Shown here piece by piece: positions 44,043 to 52,815 of a DNA stretch of 64,000 nt. The first letter of the stretch is position 1. The number at the start of each line of letters is the position of its first letter. Origin of the DNA: Thermomonas sp. XSG (lineage in GTDB: Bacteria > Pseudomonadota > Gammaproteobacteria > Xanthomonadales > Xanthomonadaceae). The notes beneath the pieces are model-generated. The model was not told the origin of the DNA. It was given only the letters and a program-made list of their open reading frames with translations, and made no database searches. The position numbers and the translations under genes were made by a program. The stretch is from the NCBI RefSeq assembly GCF_014678725.1, contig NZ_CP061497.1, positions 2,930,001-2,994,000 on the forward strand. The letters run 5' to 3'.

Positions 44043-46634
44043 ATGCTCGCTGCCTACCGCCAACATGAAGCCGAACGCGCCGCCCTCGGCATTCCCGCGC
44101 TGCCGCTGACCCCGCAACAGACCGCGGACCTCATCGAGCTGCTGAAGAGCCCGCCCGCGGGCGAGGAAGCCTTCCTGCTCGACCTGCTGGTCAACCGCGT
44201 GCCGGCCGGCGTGGACGATGCCGCCAAGGTCAAGGCCAGCTACCTCGCCGCGCTCGCGTTCGGTAGCGAGGTCAATCCGCTGATCCCGCGCGCCCGCGCC
44301 ACCGAGCTGCTGGGCACCATGCTGGGCGGCTACAACGTGGCGCCGCTGGTGCAGCTGCTGGACGACGCCGAAGTGGGCGGCGTGGCGGCGAATGCGCTCA
44401 AGCACACCCTGCTGGTGTTCGATGCCTTCCACGACGTGCAGGACAAGGCCAAGGCCGGCAATGCCAACGCCCAGGCGGTGCTGCAGAGCTGGGCCGACGC
44501 CGAGTGGTTCACCAGCAAGCCGGAAGTCCCGCAGAGCCTGACCATCACCGTGTTCAAGGTGCCGGGCGAAACCAATACCGACGACCTGTCGCCGGCGCCG
44601 GACGCCACCACCCGCCCGGACATCCCGATGCACGCGCTGGCGATGCTGAAGAACAAGCGCCCCGATGCGCCGTTCTCCCCGGAGGAAGACGGTAAGCGCG
44701 GCCCGATCGGCGACATCCTCAAGCTCAAGGAAAAAGGCCATACCGTGGCCTACGTGGGCGACGTGGTCGGCACCGGCTCCAGCCGCAAGTCCGCCACCAA
44801 CAGCGTGCTGTGGTGGACCGGCAACGACATCCCGCACATCCCCAACAAGCGTGACGGCGGCGTCTGTCTGGGCGGCAAGATCGCGCCGATCTTCTACAAC
44901 ACGATGGAAGACGCGGGCGCGCTGCCGATCGAGCTGGACGTTTCGCAGATGAACCACGGCGACGTGATCGAGCTGCGTCCGTACGAGGGCAAGGCGCTGA
45001 AGAACGGCGAAGTGATCGCAACCTTCGAGCTCAAGTCCGAAGTGCTGCTGGACGAAGCCCGCGCCGGCGGCCGCATCCCGCTGATCATCGGCCGCGGCCT
45101 GACCGCCAAGGCGCGCGAAGCGCTGGGCCTGCCGGCGACCGACCTGTTCCGCCTGCCGGTGGTGCCTCCGGATACCGGCAAGGGCTTCACCCTGGCGCAG
45201 AAGCTGGTCGGCCGCGCCTGCGGCCTGCCGGAAGGCAAGGGCATGCGCCCGGGCACCTACTGCGAGCCGCGGATGACCTCGGTGGGCAGCCAGGACACCA
45301 CCGGTCCGATGACCCGCGACGAGCTGAAGGACCTGGCCTGCCTGGGCTTCAGCGCCGACCTGGTGATGCAGTCGTTCTGCCACACCGCCGCCTATCCGAA
45401 GCCGGTGGACGTGAAGACCCACCACACCCTGCCGGAGTTCATCTCCACCCGCGGCGGCGTGTCGCTGCGACCGGGCGACGGCATCATCCACAGCTGGCTC
45501 AACCGCATGCTGCTGCCCGATACCGTGGGCACCGGCGGCGACAGCCACACCCGCTTCCCGATCGGCATCTCGTTCCCGGCCGGCTCCGGCCTGGTGGCGT
45601 TCGCCGCCGCCACCGGGGTGATGCCGTTGGACATGCCGGAATCGGTGCTGGTGCGCTTCAAGGGCGAGATGCAGCCGGGCGTGACCCTGCGCGACCTGGT
45701 CCACGCGATCCCGCTGTACGCGATCAAGGCCGGCCTGCTGACCGTCGAGAAGAAGGGCAAGAAGAACATCTTCTCCGGCCGCATCCTCGAGATCGAAGGC
45801 CTGCCGAACCTGAAGATCGAGCAGGCGTTCGAACTGGCCGACGCGTCCGCCGAGCGTTCCGCGGCGGCCTGCACCGTGCGCCTGGATAAGGCGCCGATCA
45901 TCGAATACCTCACCAGCAACGTGACGCTGCTGAAGTGGATGATCGCGGAGGGTTATGCGGATGCCCGCACCCTGCAGCGCCGCATCGAGAAGATGGAGGC
46001 CTGGCTGGCCGATCCGCAGCTGCTGGAAGCCGACGCCGATGCCGAATACGCGGCGGTGATCGAGATCGACCTGGCCGACATCAAGGAGCCGATCGTCTGC
46101 TGCCCGAACGATCCGGACGATGCCAAGACCCTGTCCGACGTGGCCGGCGCGCAGATCGATGAAGTGTTCATCGGTTCGTGCATGACCAACATCGGCCACT
46201 TCCGCGCCGCGGCCAAGCTGCTGGAAGGTAAGCGCGACATCCCCACCCGCCTGTGGATCGCGCCGCCCACCAAGATGGACGCTGCCGAGCTGACCAACGA
46301 AGGCCACTACGGCACCTTCGGTGCGGCCGGCGCGCGCATGGAAATGCCGGGCTGCTCGCTGTGCATGGGCAACCAGGCGCAGATCCGCGAGGGCAGCACC
46401 GCGATGTCCACCTCGACCCGCAACTTCCCCAACCGCCTGGGCCGCAACACCAACGTGTACCTGGGCTCGGCGGAGCTGGCGGCGATCTGCGCGCGTCTGG
46501 GCCGCATCCCGACCCGCGAGGAGTACCTGGCCGATATCGGCGTGGTCAACGCGAACGGCGATGCGATCTATCGCTACATGAACTTCGACCAGATCGCGGA
46601 TTACCAGCAGGTGGCGGCGACGGTCGCGGCGTAA
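44043..46634 (+). CDS. acnB: Aconitate hydratase B
   Basis: This 863-aa bifunctional aconitase is of the AcnB type, the main TCA aconitase of many gammaproteobacteria. The N-terminal HEAT-like domain (1-160) is specific to AcnB. The swivel domain follows ([21 protein letters not shown]), then the Fe-S domain with cysteines in [10 protein letters not shown] and C-S-L-C-M-G-N-Q. It is separated from acnA by the GGDAF and vapBC genes. A strong terminator follows. Confidence 0.96.
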   Translation: MLAAYRQHEAERAALGIPALPLTPQQTADLIELLKSPPAGEEAFLLDLLVNRVPAGVDDAAKVKASYLAALAFGSEVNPLIPRARATELLGTMLGGYNVAPLVQLLDDAEVGGVAANALKHTLLVFDAFHDVQDKAKAGNANAQAVLQSWADAEWFTSKPEVPQSLTITVFKVPGETNTDDLSPAPDATTRPDIPMHALAMLKNKRPDAPFSPEEDGKRGPIGDILKLKEKGHTVAYVGDVVGTGSSRKSATNSVLWWTGNDIPHIPNKRDGGVCLGGKIAPIFYNTMEDAGALPIELDVSQMNHGDVIELRPYEGKALKNGEVIATFELKSEVLLDEARAGGRIPLIIGRGLTAKAREALGLPATDLFRLPVVPPDTGKGFTLAQKLVGRACGLPEGKGMRPGTYCEPRMTSVGSQDTTGPMTRDELKDLACLGFSADLVMQSFCHTAAYPKPVDVKTHHTLPEFISTRGGVSLRPGDGIIHSWLNRMLLPDTVGTGGDSHTRFPIGISFPAGSGLVAFAAATGVMPLDMPESVLVRFKGEMQPGVTLRDLVHAIPLYAIKAGLLTVEKKGKKNIFSGRILEIEGLPNLKIEQAFELADASAERSAAACTVRLDKAPIIEYLTSNVTLLKWMIAEGYADARTLQRRIEKMEAWLADPQLLEADADAEYAAVIEIDLADIKEPIVCCPNDPDDAKTLSDVAGAQIDEVFIGSCMTNIGHFRAAAKLLEGKRDIPTRLWIAPPTKMDAAELTNEGHYGTFGAAGARMEMPGCSLCMGNQAQIREGSTAMSTSTRNFPNRLGRNTNVYLGSAELAAICARLGRIPTREEYLADIGVVNANGDAIYRYMNFDQIADYQQVAATVAA

Positions 46635-46661
46635 GCGTTCCTCGTTCCATGTGGGACAAGC

Positions 46662-46690
46662 AAACGCCCGGTATTGCCGGGCGTTTCTTG
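46662..46690 (+). terminator. Rho-independent terminator after acnB
   Basis: A perfect 10-bp stem, AAACGCCCGG (46662-46671) with CCGGGCGTTT (46677-46686), has a 5-nt loop and T-rich sequence after it. It lies 27 nt past the acnB stop. The A/T flanks make it work in both directions. Confidence 0.9.
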
Positions 46691-46728
46691 TTTTGGTTGC
46701 TGGATGGTCATGCAGGAAGAGCGGGCTG

Positions 46729-46850
46729 TTGCGATTTCTCGCAGTGTTCCCTGGCGGGCAGGCGCCGCTGCGAAATCAAGGTGGGGCAGCGGCGCCTGCG
46801 CCGATGCCGGGGACATTCGACGCTGCACCTGCCCGCCGCCGGGCGCAGCG
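46729..46850. ncRNA. Structured intergenic element upstream of the DUF3817 gene (candidate RNA)
   Basis: In the 316-nt gap between acnB and DUF3817 a perfect 13-bp inverted repeat occurs: GCAGGCGCCGCTG (46758-46770) with CAGCGGCGCCTGC (46787-46799), spacer 16 nt. A second stem, CGCTGC/GCAGCG (46821-46850), encloses an inner GCCC/GGGC. The segment at 46729-46744 is partly complementary to 46768-46779, so an alternative pairing exists. No protein gene is supported here. Strand and function are unknown. Confidence 0.45.
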
Positions 46851-46950
46851 ATAGCAACCGGTCGCAATCCGCGAATGCCAACCCAGCCATCCGGCAACGA
46901 ACAAGGTATGGTGTGCGGCCCTTCGCCAGACCACGCCAGCGCATTCCGCA

Positions 46951-47271
46951 ATGACGACCAAACCGCCGCTCGCCCCCTCCGGAAAACTGTTCGTTGCCAT
47001 CGCGCTGATCGAGGCGTTGACCTGGACCGGGCTGCTGGTTGGCATGTACCTGAAGTACGTCAGCGGCACCACCGACCTGGGCGTGTGGCTGTTCGGCCGC
47101 CTGCACGGCGCGGCGTTCCTGGCCTACGTGGTGACCTGCTTCATCGTCGGCTCGCGTTTGCGCTGGCCGATGTGGGCGCTGCTGCTGGCCGTGCTGGCGG
47201 CGATCCCGCCGCTGGTCACCTGGCCGCTGGAACTCTGGTATCGGCACCGCGGGCTGCTGTCCAGCCGCTGA
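46951..47271 (+). CDS. DUF3817 integral membrane protein
   Basis: This 106-aa protein has three hydrophobic segments: F-V-A-I-A-L-I-E-A-L-T-W-T-G-L-L-V-G-M, L-H-G-A-A-F-L-A-Y-V-V-T-C-F-I-V-G, and W-A-L-L-L-A-V-L-A-A-I-P-P-L-V-T-W-P-L-E. The E-A-x-T-W/S start and the H-G-x-x-F/L centre define the DUF3817 (YdzA-like) family of unknown function. It is convergent with the chemotaxis operon, and a hairpin separates the stop codons. Confidence 0.88.
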   Translation: MTTKPPLAPSGKLFVAIALIEALTWTGLLVGMYLKYVSGTTDLGVWLFGRLHGAAFLAYVVTCFIVGSRLRWPMWALLLAVLAAIPPLVTWPLELWYRHRGLLSSR

Positions 47272-47281
47272 TGTGATGCGC

Positions 47282-47300
47282 CTCGCGGCGCTGCCGCGAG
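47282..47300. terminator. Bidirectional hairpin between DUF3817 and the chemotaxis operon
   Basis: CTCGCGGC (47282-47289) and GCCGCGAG (47293-47300) form a perfect 8-bp stem between the convergent stop codons at 47271 and 47317. A T tract is absent on both sides, so Rho may assist. Confidence 0.5.
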
Positions 47301-47316
47301 ACGTTGCGCGTGCGGG

Positions 47317-49410
47317 TCAGGCGACCTTGCGCACGCGCTTGGACAGTTCGATGACCTTGGCCATCTCGCCCTGCAGGTATTCCTCGGTGATCGCCACCGG
47401 TGCAGCCTGGGTCTTGGTGGACAGGCTGCCCACGTCCACGATCAGCGCCACCCGGCCGTCGCCGAGGATGGTGGCGCCGGCCACGCCGGCGATGCGGCGG
47501 TAGTTGCGCTCCAGGTTCTTGACCACCACCTGCTGCTGGCCCAGCAGCTCGTCCACCTCCAGCGCCAGCCGCTGTCCCTGGCTCTCCACCACCACCGCGA
47601 TCGGTTGCGCGTCGGTGCGGGTGGCCGGCAGGCCGTACTGGTCGGCAAGGTCGAGCAGGGGCACGTAGTCCTCGCGCACGCGCAGCAGGCGCGAATCGCC
47701 GGCCACCGTCTTGATGTGGTCGGCGGCGGGCTGCAGCGACTCCACCACCACGTTCAGCGGCAGGATGAAGACTTCGCCACCCACCGCCACGGTCATGCCG
47801 TCGAGGATGGCCATGGTCAGCGGCAGGCGGATCGAGACGGTGGTGCCTTCGCCCTGGCGGCTGCGGATTTCCACCTGGCCGCCCAGCGCGTTGATGTTCT
47901 TGCGCACCACGTCCATGCCGACGCCGCGACCGGACAGGTCGGTGAGCGCCTCGGCGGTGGAGAAGCCGGGTGCGAACACCAGGTCCCATACCTGCGCGTC
48001 GGTGGGGTTCTCCGGCACCGCGATGCCGCGTTCGGCGGCCTTGGCCAGGATCCGCTCGCGGTCGAGGCCGCGACCGTCGTCGCCCACCTCGATGATGATG
48101 TGGCCGCCCTGGTGGGCGGCGGACAGCGTCACCGTGCCGGCTTCGGGCTTGCCCGCGGCGATGCGCTGCTCGGTGGTTTCCAGGCCGTGGTCGATGGCGT
48201 TGCGGACCAGGTGCACCAGCGGGTCGACGATCTTCTCGATCACGCCCTTGTCCAGCTCGGTGCCTTCGCCGGAGGTCTTGAGGTTGACCTTCTTGCCCAG
48301 CCGCGAGGCGATGTCGCGCACCATCCGCGGGAAGCGGCTGAAGGCGAAATCCACCGGCAGCATGCGCACCGACATCACCGCTTCCTGCAGGTCGCGGGTG
48401 TTGCGGTCGAGCTGGCCGAGGCCGGCCAGCAGCTGCTCGTGCAGGCCGGGGTCGAGTTCGGCGGAACGCTGCGCCAGCATGGCCTGGGTGATGACCAGCT
48501 CGCCGACCAGGTTGATCAGGGCATCGACCTTGTCGACGGCCACGCGGATGGTGGTTTCGCCCGCATCATGGCGACCAGCACCCGTGGCAGCCGCAGGCGC
48601 GGCTGCGGCAGGCGTCGCCGCGGCCACCGGGGCCTCCGGCACCGGCAGTGCGGCGGCGACGGCCGACGCAGCGGGTGCTGCGGCAGGAGCACCGTCGGCC
48701 AGCGGCTCGATGCTCAGGGTGCACTGGTCCTCGACCCACGCGAACGTGTCCTCGATGGCCGAGCGCTTGACGTTGCCGATCAGCTGCAGATCCCACGCCA
48801 GCCAGGCCTCGAACGGATCGAGTTCGTTGAACGGCGGCAGCGCGTCGTCACGGCAGGCAACCTTGAGTTCACCCAGCTGGCCGAGTTCACGCAGCATGCG
48901 CAGCGGGTCGTTGCCGCTGAGGAACAGCGAGCGTTCCGGTTCGAAGCTGATCGACCAGCCCTGCGGCTCGGCGCTCGCCGCCGGCTTGGCGGCGGCCGGT
49001 GCGGCCTGGGTGGCGGCCTCATCGCTGGCGCCGGACAGCAGGCGCTCCAGCTCGGCGCGGGCCCGCGCCAGCATGGCCTGGTCGATGGCGTCGCCGTGTT
49101 CGGCCGCGGCCAGCAGCATGCGCAATGCATCGACCGAGCCCAGCAGCGCGCTGATGGCCACGCCGTCGAGCGTGCGCTTGCCGCTGCGGGCTTCGTCCAG
49201 CAGCGTTTCCAGGAGATGGGTCAGGTCGGCGATGGCGGTGAAGCCGAACGTGGCGCTACCGCCCTTGATCGAGTGCGCGGCGCGGAACACGACGTGGATG
49301 GTGTCGCCGCCACCGCCGCCGGATTCCATGTCCAGCAGTCCGGCTTCCATGGCGGCGAGGTTTTCGCGGCTTTCTTCGAAGAAGGTGGCGTGGAAGCGGG
49401 TGATGTCCAT
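47317..49410 (-). CDS. cheA: Chemotaxis histidine kinase CheA (second copy)
   Basis: This 697-aa kinase has a P1 Hpt domain at ~1-125 with phospho-His46 in A-A-H-S-I-K-G-G. An atypical middle (~150-245) follows, then an A/P-rich linker and P3 dimerisation (~285-345). The P4 ATPase has H-L-V-R-N-A-I-D-H-G, G-D-D-G-R-G-L-D and G-R-G-V-G-M-D-V-V. The P5 CheW-like domain completes it. All catalytic boxes are intact. It is the last gene after STAS and CheY genes that share a sigma-28 promoter. It differs from the cheA at 53566 in P1 and linker, so it may serve its own CheY (49428). Target and receptor specificity are not visible. Confidence 0.94.
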   Translation of the reverse strand: MDITRFHATFFEESRENLAAMEAGLLDMESGGGGGDTIHVVFRAAHSIKGGSATFGFTAIADLTHLLETLLDEARSGKRTLDGVAISALLGSVDALRMLLAAAEHGDAIDQAMLARARAELERLLSGASDEAATQAAPAAAKPAASAEPQGWSISFEPERSLFLSGNDPLRMLRELGQLGELKVACRDDALPPFNELDPFEAWLAWDLQLIGNVKRSAIEDTFAWVEDQCTLSIEPLADGAPAAAPAASAVAAALPVPEAPVAAATPAAAAPAAATGAGRHDAGETTIRVAVDKVDALINLVGELVITQAMLAQRSAELDPGLHEQLLAGLGQLDRNTRDLQEAVMSVRMLPVDFAFSRFPRMVRDIASRLGKKVNLKTSGEGTELDKGVIEKIVDPLVHLVRNAIDHGLETTEQRIAAGKPEAGTVTLSAAHQGGHIIIEVGDDGRGLDRERILAKAAERGIAVPENPTDAQVWDLVFAPGFSTAEALTDLSGRGVGMDVVRKNINALGGQVEIRSRQGEGTTVSIRLPLTMAILDGMTVAVGGEVFILPLNVVVESLQPAADHIKTVAGDSRLLRVREDYVPLLDLADQYGLPATRTDAQPIAVVVESQGQRLALEVDELLGQQQVVVKNLERNYRRIAGVAGATILGDGRVALIVDVGSLSTKTQAAPVAITEEYLQGEMAKVIELSKRVRKVA

Positions 49411-49427
49411 GGATGTCCCGAGATGGC

Positions 49428-49793
49428 TTAGCCGAGAACCTTGCGAACGGTGGCGAGCAGTTGCTCCGGATCGAACGGCTTGACCAGCCAGCCGGTGGCA
49501 CCGGCCGCCTTGCCTTCGCTCTTCTTGTCGGCACCGGACTCGGTGGTGAGCATCAGCAGCGGGGTGAACTTGTAGCTGGGCATGGCGCGCAGCTGGCGGA
49601 TCAGCTCGATGCCGTCCATGCGCGGCATGTTGACGTCGGTGATCACCGCGTCGAACTTCTGGGTCTTGGCCACTTCCAGCGCGGCAATGCCGTCCTCCGC
49701 TTCCTTGACGTTGTAGCCGCCGCCGGACAGGGCGAAGGCCACCATCTGGCGCATGGAGGTGGAATCGTCAACGATCAGAAGGTTTGCACTCAC
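49428..49793 (-). CDS. Single-domain response regulator, CheY-like (paired with second CheA)
   Basis: This 121-aa receiver domain has acidic pocket Asp9-Asp10, phospho-Asp53 in I-T-D-V-N-M-P, switch Thr83/84 in M-L-T-T-E-S and Lys105 in L-V-K-P-F. There is no output domain. The N-M-P-R-M-D-G and T-E-S-G-A-D-K-K-S-E-G-K pattern resembles PilG/FrzZ-type and CheY-like regulators that partner atypical CheA proteins. It overlaps the STAS gene by 4 bp and lies 17 nt before cheA2, so it is the likely phospho-acceptor. Confidence 0.93.
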   Translation of the reverse strand: MSANLLIVDDSTSMRQMVAFALSGGGYNVKEAEDGIAALEVAKTQKFDAVITDVNMPRMDGIELIRQLRAMPSYKFTPLLMLTTESGADKKSEGKAAGATGWLVKPFDPEQLLATVRKVLG

Positions 49794-50074
49794 GCGGTGT
49801 CTCCGGGGGCGGAATCGACACCCAGGCTGGCCGCGAGCGCGAGCTGGCGCGCTGCTTCCACCAGGGTGGGAGAGGGAAGGGTAATCGTAGTCACGCGGCC
49901 GCGCGCGGCGCGGTCCCGCATGAAGGCGTGCAGCAGCTGCAACCCGGCGGTATGCACGCGACGCACGTCGGCGCCGGACAGCTCCAGCACTTCGTCGTCG
50001 AAGTGCGGCTGCAGCGCCGCTTGCAGATCGGCGACCTGTTCGATGCCGAGGTCGGCTTGCAGGGACAATGGCAT
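49790..50074 (-). CDS. STAS-domain protein
   Basis: This 94-aa protein is one STAS domain (beta-alpha fold; L-E-L-S-G-A-D-V-R-R-V then L-Q-L-L-H-A-F). At the place where SpoIIAA-type proteins have the phosphorylated D-S-S-G, this one reads H41-T42-A43-G44. The classical phospho-serine is Ala, leaving only a neighbouring Thr. It may work as a binding adaptor for the adjacent CheY/CheA rather than as a kinase switch; this is inference. It starts a three-gene unit under a sigma-28 promoter. Confidence 0.82.
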   Translation of the reverse strand: MPLSLQADLGIEQVADLQAALQPHFDDEVLELSGADVRRVHTAGLQLLHAFMRDRAARGRVTTITLPSPTLVEAARQLALAASLGVDSAPGDTA

Positions 50075-50108
50075 TGGGCGTCTCGTGAGGGGTTCGATCC
50101 CAGACCGT

Positions 50109-50135
50109 TTAACGGCGCGCCAGCCCGCAACTTGA
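50109..50135 (-). promoter_or_regulatory. Sigma-28 (FliA) promoter for STAS-cheY-cheA2
   Basis: On the minus strand TCAAGTTG (50135-50128) is followed by 11 nt and GCCGTTAA (50116-50109). The FliA consensus is TAAAGTTT-N11-GCCGATAA, so 13 of 16 positions match with exact spacing. The predicted transcript starts near 50100, about 26 nt before the STAS ATG. fliA itself lies upstream in the same operon. Confidence 0.8.
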
Positions 50136-50184
50136 GGGTATGGGCGCGAACTGCAGGTCAGCGCACAGTTTGCACTGTCCCGCC

Positions 50185-51132
50185 TCAGTCGAACACCACG
50201 CGTGCGTCCAGCAGGACCGTGGGTGGCGCACCGGGGGTGCGAGCGATGCCCATGCCGATGCGGTCGCGCAGGCCCGGCGTGGGCGGCTCGATCTGCGGGG
50301 TGTCGAGGGTGACCACATCGGTGACAGCGGTCACCAGCAGGCCCACCAGCTCGTCCTGGTATTCCAGCACCACGATGCGGGCGCGTTCGTCGGGCTCCAC
50401 CGGCATGCGGCGCAGCCAGCGGCCCAGGTCGTGGACCGGCACCACCCGGCCACGCAGGTTCATGACCCCCAGCAGCGAGGGCACCGCGCCGCGGACGGCG
50501 ATCACCGGCGCCAGCCGCACCACTTCCTGCACCCGCAGCAGTTCCACCGCATAGCGGTCGTCGCCAACCGCCACCCGCAGCCAGCGCTGGCCGGCCGGCG
50601 CTGCCTGGATCAGCCGGTCATCATCGAGCTCGGCCAGCGGCGGCAGCATGGCGGCAGGTGCCGGTGCACGCGCGGCCGGCATCGCCTGCTGCGCGGGCTG
50701 CCATGCGGGCTCGGGCGCGGCGGCGGCTGGAGCGGCGTCGGCAGGCGCCAGGGCGCCGTCGAATACTTGCGCGTCGTCTTGCCAGGCTTCGGTTTCGGGC
50801 TCGCGAAGGTCGTCAGTTTCCTTCCCGGGCTCGGCCTCGCTCTCGAGTTCGGGAGCGACATCGATGCCGGCTGCGGTCTCGACCTCGACCTCTGCCTCGA
50901 CTTCAGCCAGGCGGGTGCTGTCGGCTTCTCCTGCGGCCTCTGCTTCCATTTGCCTGACTTCTTCCAGCGTCGGCTCGGCCGGTGCGGCAGGTGCGACGGA
51001 GGGAGGCTCTACCGGGGAGGCAGGCGCGGCCGGTGGCGGCACCAGCGGTATCGCCAGCAGCGCATCGACATAGGCATCGACCATCGCGCCGTCGTCGGGC
51101 TTGGTGATCAGGGTGGTTCCCGATGCGCTCAT
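50185..51132 (-). CDS. CheW-domain protein, ParP-like array adaptor
   Basis: This 315-aa protein has a short conserved-looking N-terminal helix (D-A-Y-V-D-A-L-L-A-I-P, residues 19-29). A disordered region rich in Ala/Pro/Glu spans ~30-175, and a C-terminal CheW-like domain ~180-315 (W-L-R-V-A-V-G-D-D-R-Y-A-V; G-V-M-N-L-R-G-R-V-V-P-V). This layout, directly after a ParA-type gene, is that of ParP, which links ParC to CheA and keeps polar arrays together. No separate cheW lies in the window, so this protein might also couple receptors. It overlaps the ParC-like gene by 4 bp. Confidence 0.85.
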   Translation of the reverse strand: MSASGTTLITKPDDGAMVDAYVDALLAIPLVPPPAAPASPVEPPSVAPAAPAEPTLEEVRQMEAEAAGEADSTRLAEVEAEVEVETAAGIDVAPELESEAEPGKETDDLREPETEAWQDDAQVFDGALAPADAAPAAAAPEPAWQPAQQAMPAARAPAPAAMLPPLAELDDDRLIQAAPAGQRWLRVAVGDDRYAVELLRVQEVVRLAPVIAVRGAVPSLLGVMNLRGRVVPVHDLGRWLRRMPVEPDERARIVVLEYQDELVGLLVTAVTDVVTLDTPQIEPPTPGLRDRIGMGIARTPGAPPTVLLDARVVFD

Positions 51133-51896
51133 GCGGCCTCCTGTCCGGCGGGGGCAGTGTCCAGCAGCCACTGCATGGCGTGTTCGTAGGCGATCAGGCC
51201 ACGCCCGTACATATGCTCGCGGCTGCCCAGCGCATCGGCATCGCGCAGGCGCGTGTCGACCGGGATGGGATGCGGGCATGCGCTGGCGTCCGGATGCGAC
51301 TGCAGCTGTTCCAGCGTCTGTTGCCCGGTGCGCGTGCGCTTGTCGAACAGGGTGGGCAGGATCTGTCGGAGCAGCGGGCGCGCCCGCGAACGCTCCACCA
51401 TCGCCGCGGTATGCAGCATGCCGGCCAGGCCATGCAGCGCCAGCGGGTCGGTCTGGGTCGGCACGATCAGGCGGTCGCAGGCGGCCAGCGCGTTGACCAG
51501 CAGCAGGCCGAGCGTGGGCGGGCAGTCCAGCAGCGCGTAGTCGTGGCCGTCTGCCTCGGCCTGCAGGGCACGTCCCAGCGCCAGGCCCAGACCGGGCTGG
51601 GTGGCGCTGCGGCGTTCCAGCGTAGCCATGGCCGGCTGCGCGGCCACCAGGTCGATGCCGGGATAGCCGCTGGACCGGGCGACGTCGGAAATATTCTTGT
51701 CGTTGAACAGGTCGTAGGTGCCCGCCGGTGGCGGCTCGGTCGGTACGCCGAACGCGCGGGTCAGCGAGCCGTGCGGATCCAAGTCGACCAGCAGCACGCG
51801 ATTGCCGGCATCGGCCAGGCTGCGCCCCAGGCACAGCGTGCTGGTTGTCTTGCCTACGCCGCCTTTCTGGTTGGCGATCGCCCACACGCGCATCAC
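51129..51896 (-). CDS. parC: ParA-family ATPase, ParC-like (polar chemotaxis array positioning)
   Basis: This 255-aa protein has the deviant Walker A K-G-G-V-G-K-T-T (residues 11-18), a D-L-D-P-H-G-S motif and Walker B-like L-L-D-C-P-P-T. These are typical of ParA/Soj ATPases. In polar-flagellate bacteria the copy located after the stator genes (ParC in Vibrio, PA1462-type in Pseudomonas) positions chemosensory arrays at the pole rather than plasmids or chromosomes. Its place between motD and the ParP-like gene supports this. It overlaps both neighbours by 4 bp. Confidence 0.9.
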   Translation of the reverse strand: MMRVWAIANQKGGVGKTTSTLCLGRSLADAGNRVLLVDLDPHGSLTRAFGVPTEPPPAGTYDLFNDKNISDVARSSGYPGIDLVAAQPAMATLERRSATQPGLGLALGRALQAEADGHDYALLDCPPTLGLLLVNALAACDRLIVPTQTDPLALHGLAGMLHTAAMVERSRARPLLRQILPTLFDKRTRTGQQTLEQLQSHPDASACPHPIPVDTRLRDADALGSREHMYGRGLIAYEHAMQWLLDTAPAGQEAA

Positions 51897-52804
51897 TGCT
51901 TGCTCCCGGTTGCGGCCGCGGCGCCGGCCGGCTGGGCCGTGCCGCGCATGTCCAAGCCTTCCATCACGCTGTCGACCCCGCGCGAACCGGCAAGGATCAC
52001 CAGTTCCACCCGCCGGTTGGCGCTGCGGCCGGCCACGGTGCCATTGTCGGCAATCGGCTGGTATTCGCCATACCCCATCGACGCCAGCCGCTCCGGGGCA
52101 ATGCCCGAATCGATCAGCTCGTAGACCACGTTGGTGGCGCGCTCCGCCGACAGGTCCCAGTTGGAGCGGAACTGCGCGGTGCGGATCGGCTGGTTGTCGG
52201 TATAGCCCTCCACCCGCACCGCGTTCGGCGCCTTGCGCAGCACGCCGGCAAGCTGGCGGATGGTGCCCAGCGCGGTGGCGCTGGGGATGGCGACGCCGCT
52301 GGCGAACAGCAGGTCGCTCTGGATTTCCACCGCCAGAAAGTTCTCGCCGCGGCGGACACGCACCAGCCCGCTGGCCACCAAGCCGGAGAGGGCCTTTTCG
52401 ATCTCGTCGCCGAGTGCATGCAGCTGGGCCTGGCTGGCCTGCGCGCTGGCAGCGGTGGCTGCCTGGTTCTGTTGTTCGCGCCGGCTGACCGGCATCGGCA
52501 CTTCGACCCGGCTGGGTTGCGCCGGGCCGCGGCGCGCGCCGGTGTCGATCATCGAAGGGTGGTCGAAGTCGCCGCCGCGCAGCTGCACCTGACCGACCTG
52601 GACCGGCTTGATCGAACGCGGCGGGCCGCCGAACGCGGCGGAGAGGGAGTCCGCCACCACCCGGTACTTGCCCTCGTTGAGTGAGGAGATCGCGTACATC
52701 ACCACGAAGAACGCCAGCAGCAGGGTGAGCAGGTCGGCATACGGGATCGCCCAGGCTTCGTGGTTGAGATGTTCTTCGTGCTGGTGGCGGGGACGGCGGG
52801 CCAT
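51893..52804 (-). CDS. motD: Flagellar stator protein MotD (MotB family)
   Basis: This 303-aa protein has an N-terminal TM at ~17-40 with the proton-binding Asp24 in P-Y-A-D-L-L-T-L-L-L-A-F-F. A Gln/Ala-rich linker (~75-125) follows, then a periplasmic OmpA-like peptidoglycan-binding domain (~145-280; V-E-G-Y-T-D-N-Q-P-I, N-R-R-V-E-L). It anchors the stator to the cell wall. ATG 52804 is chosen because upstream codons would run into the motC gene and look non-coding. The gene follows motC by 11 nt. Confidence 0.93.
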   Translation of the reverse strand: MARRPRHQHEEHLNHEAWAIPYADLLTLLLAFFVVMYAISSLNEGKYRVVADSLSAAFGGPPRSIKPVQVGQVQLRGGDFDHPSMIDTGARRGPAQPSRVEVPMPVSRREQQNQAATAASAQASQAQLHALGDEIEKALSGLVASGLVRVRRGENFLAVEIQSDLLFASGVAIPSATALGTIRQLAGVLRKAPNAVRVEGYTDNQPIRTAQFRSNWDLSAERATNVVYELIDSGIAPERLASMGYGEYQPIADNGTVAGRSANRRVELVILAGSRGVDSVMEGLDMRGTAQPAGAAAATGSKQ

Positions 52805-52815
52805 GGCTGTGGCCC

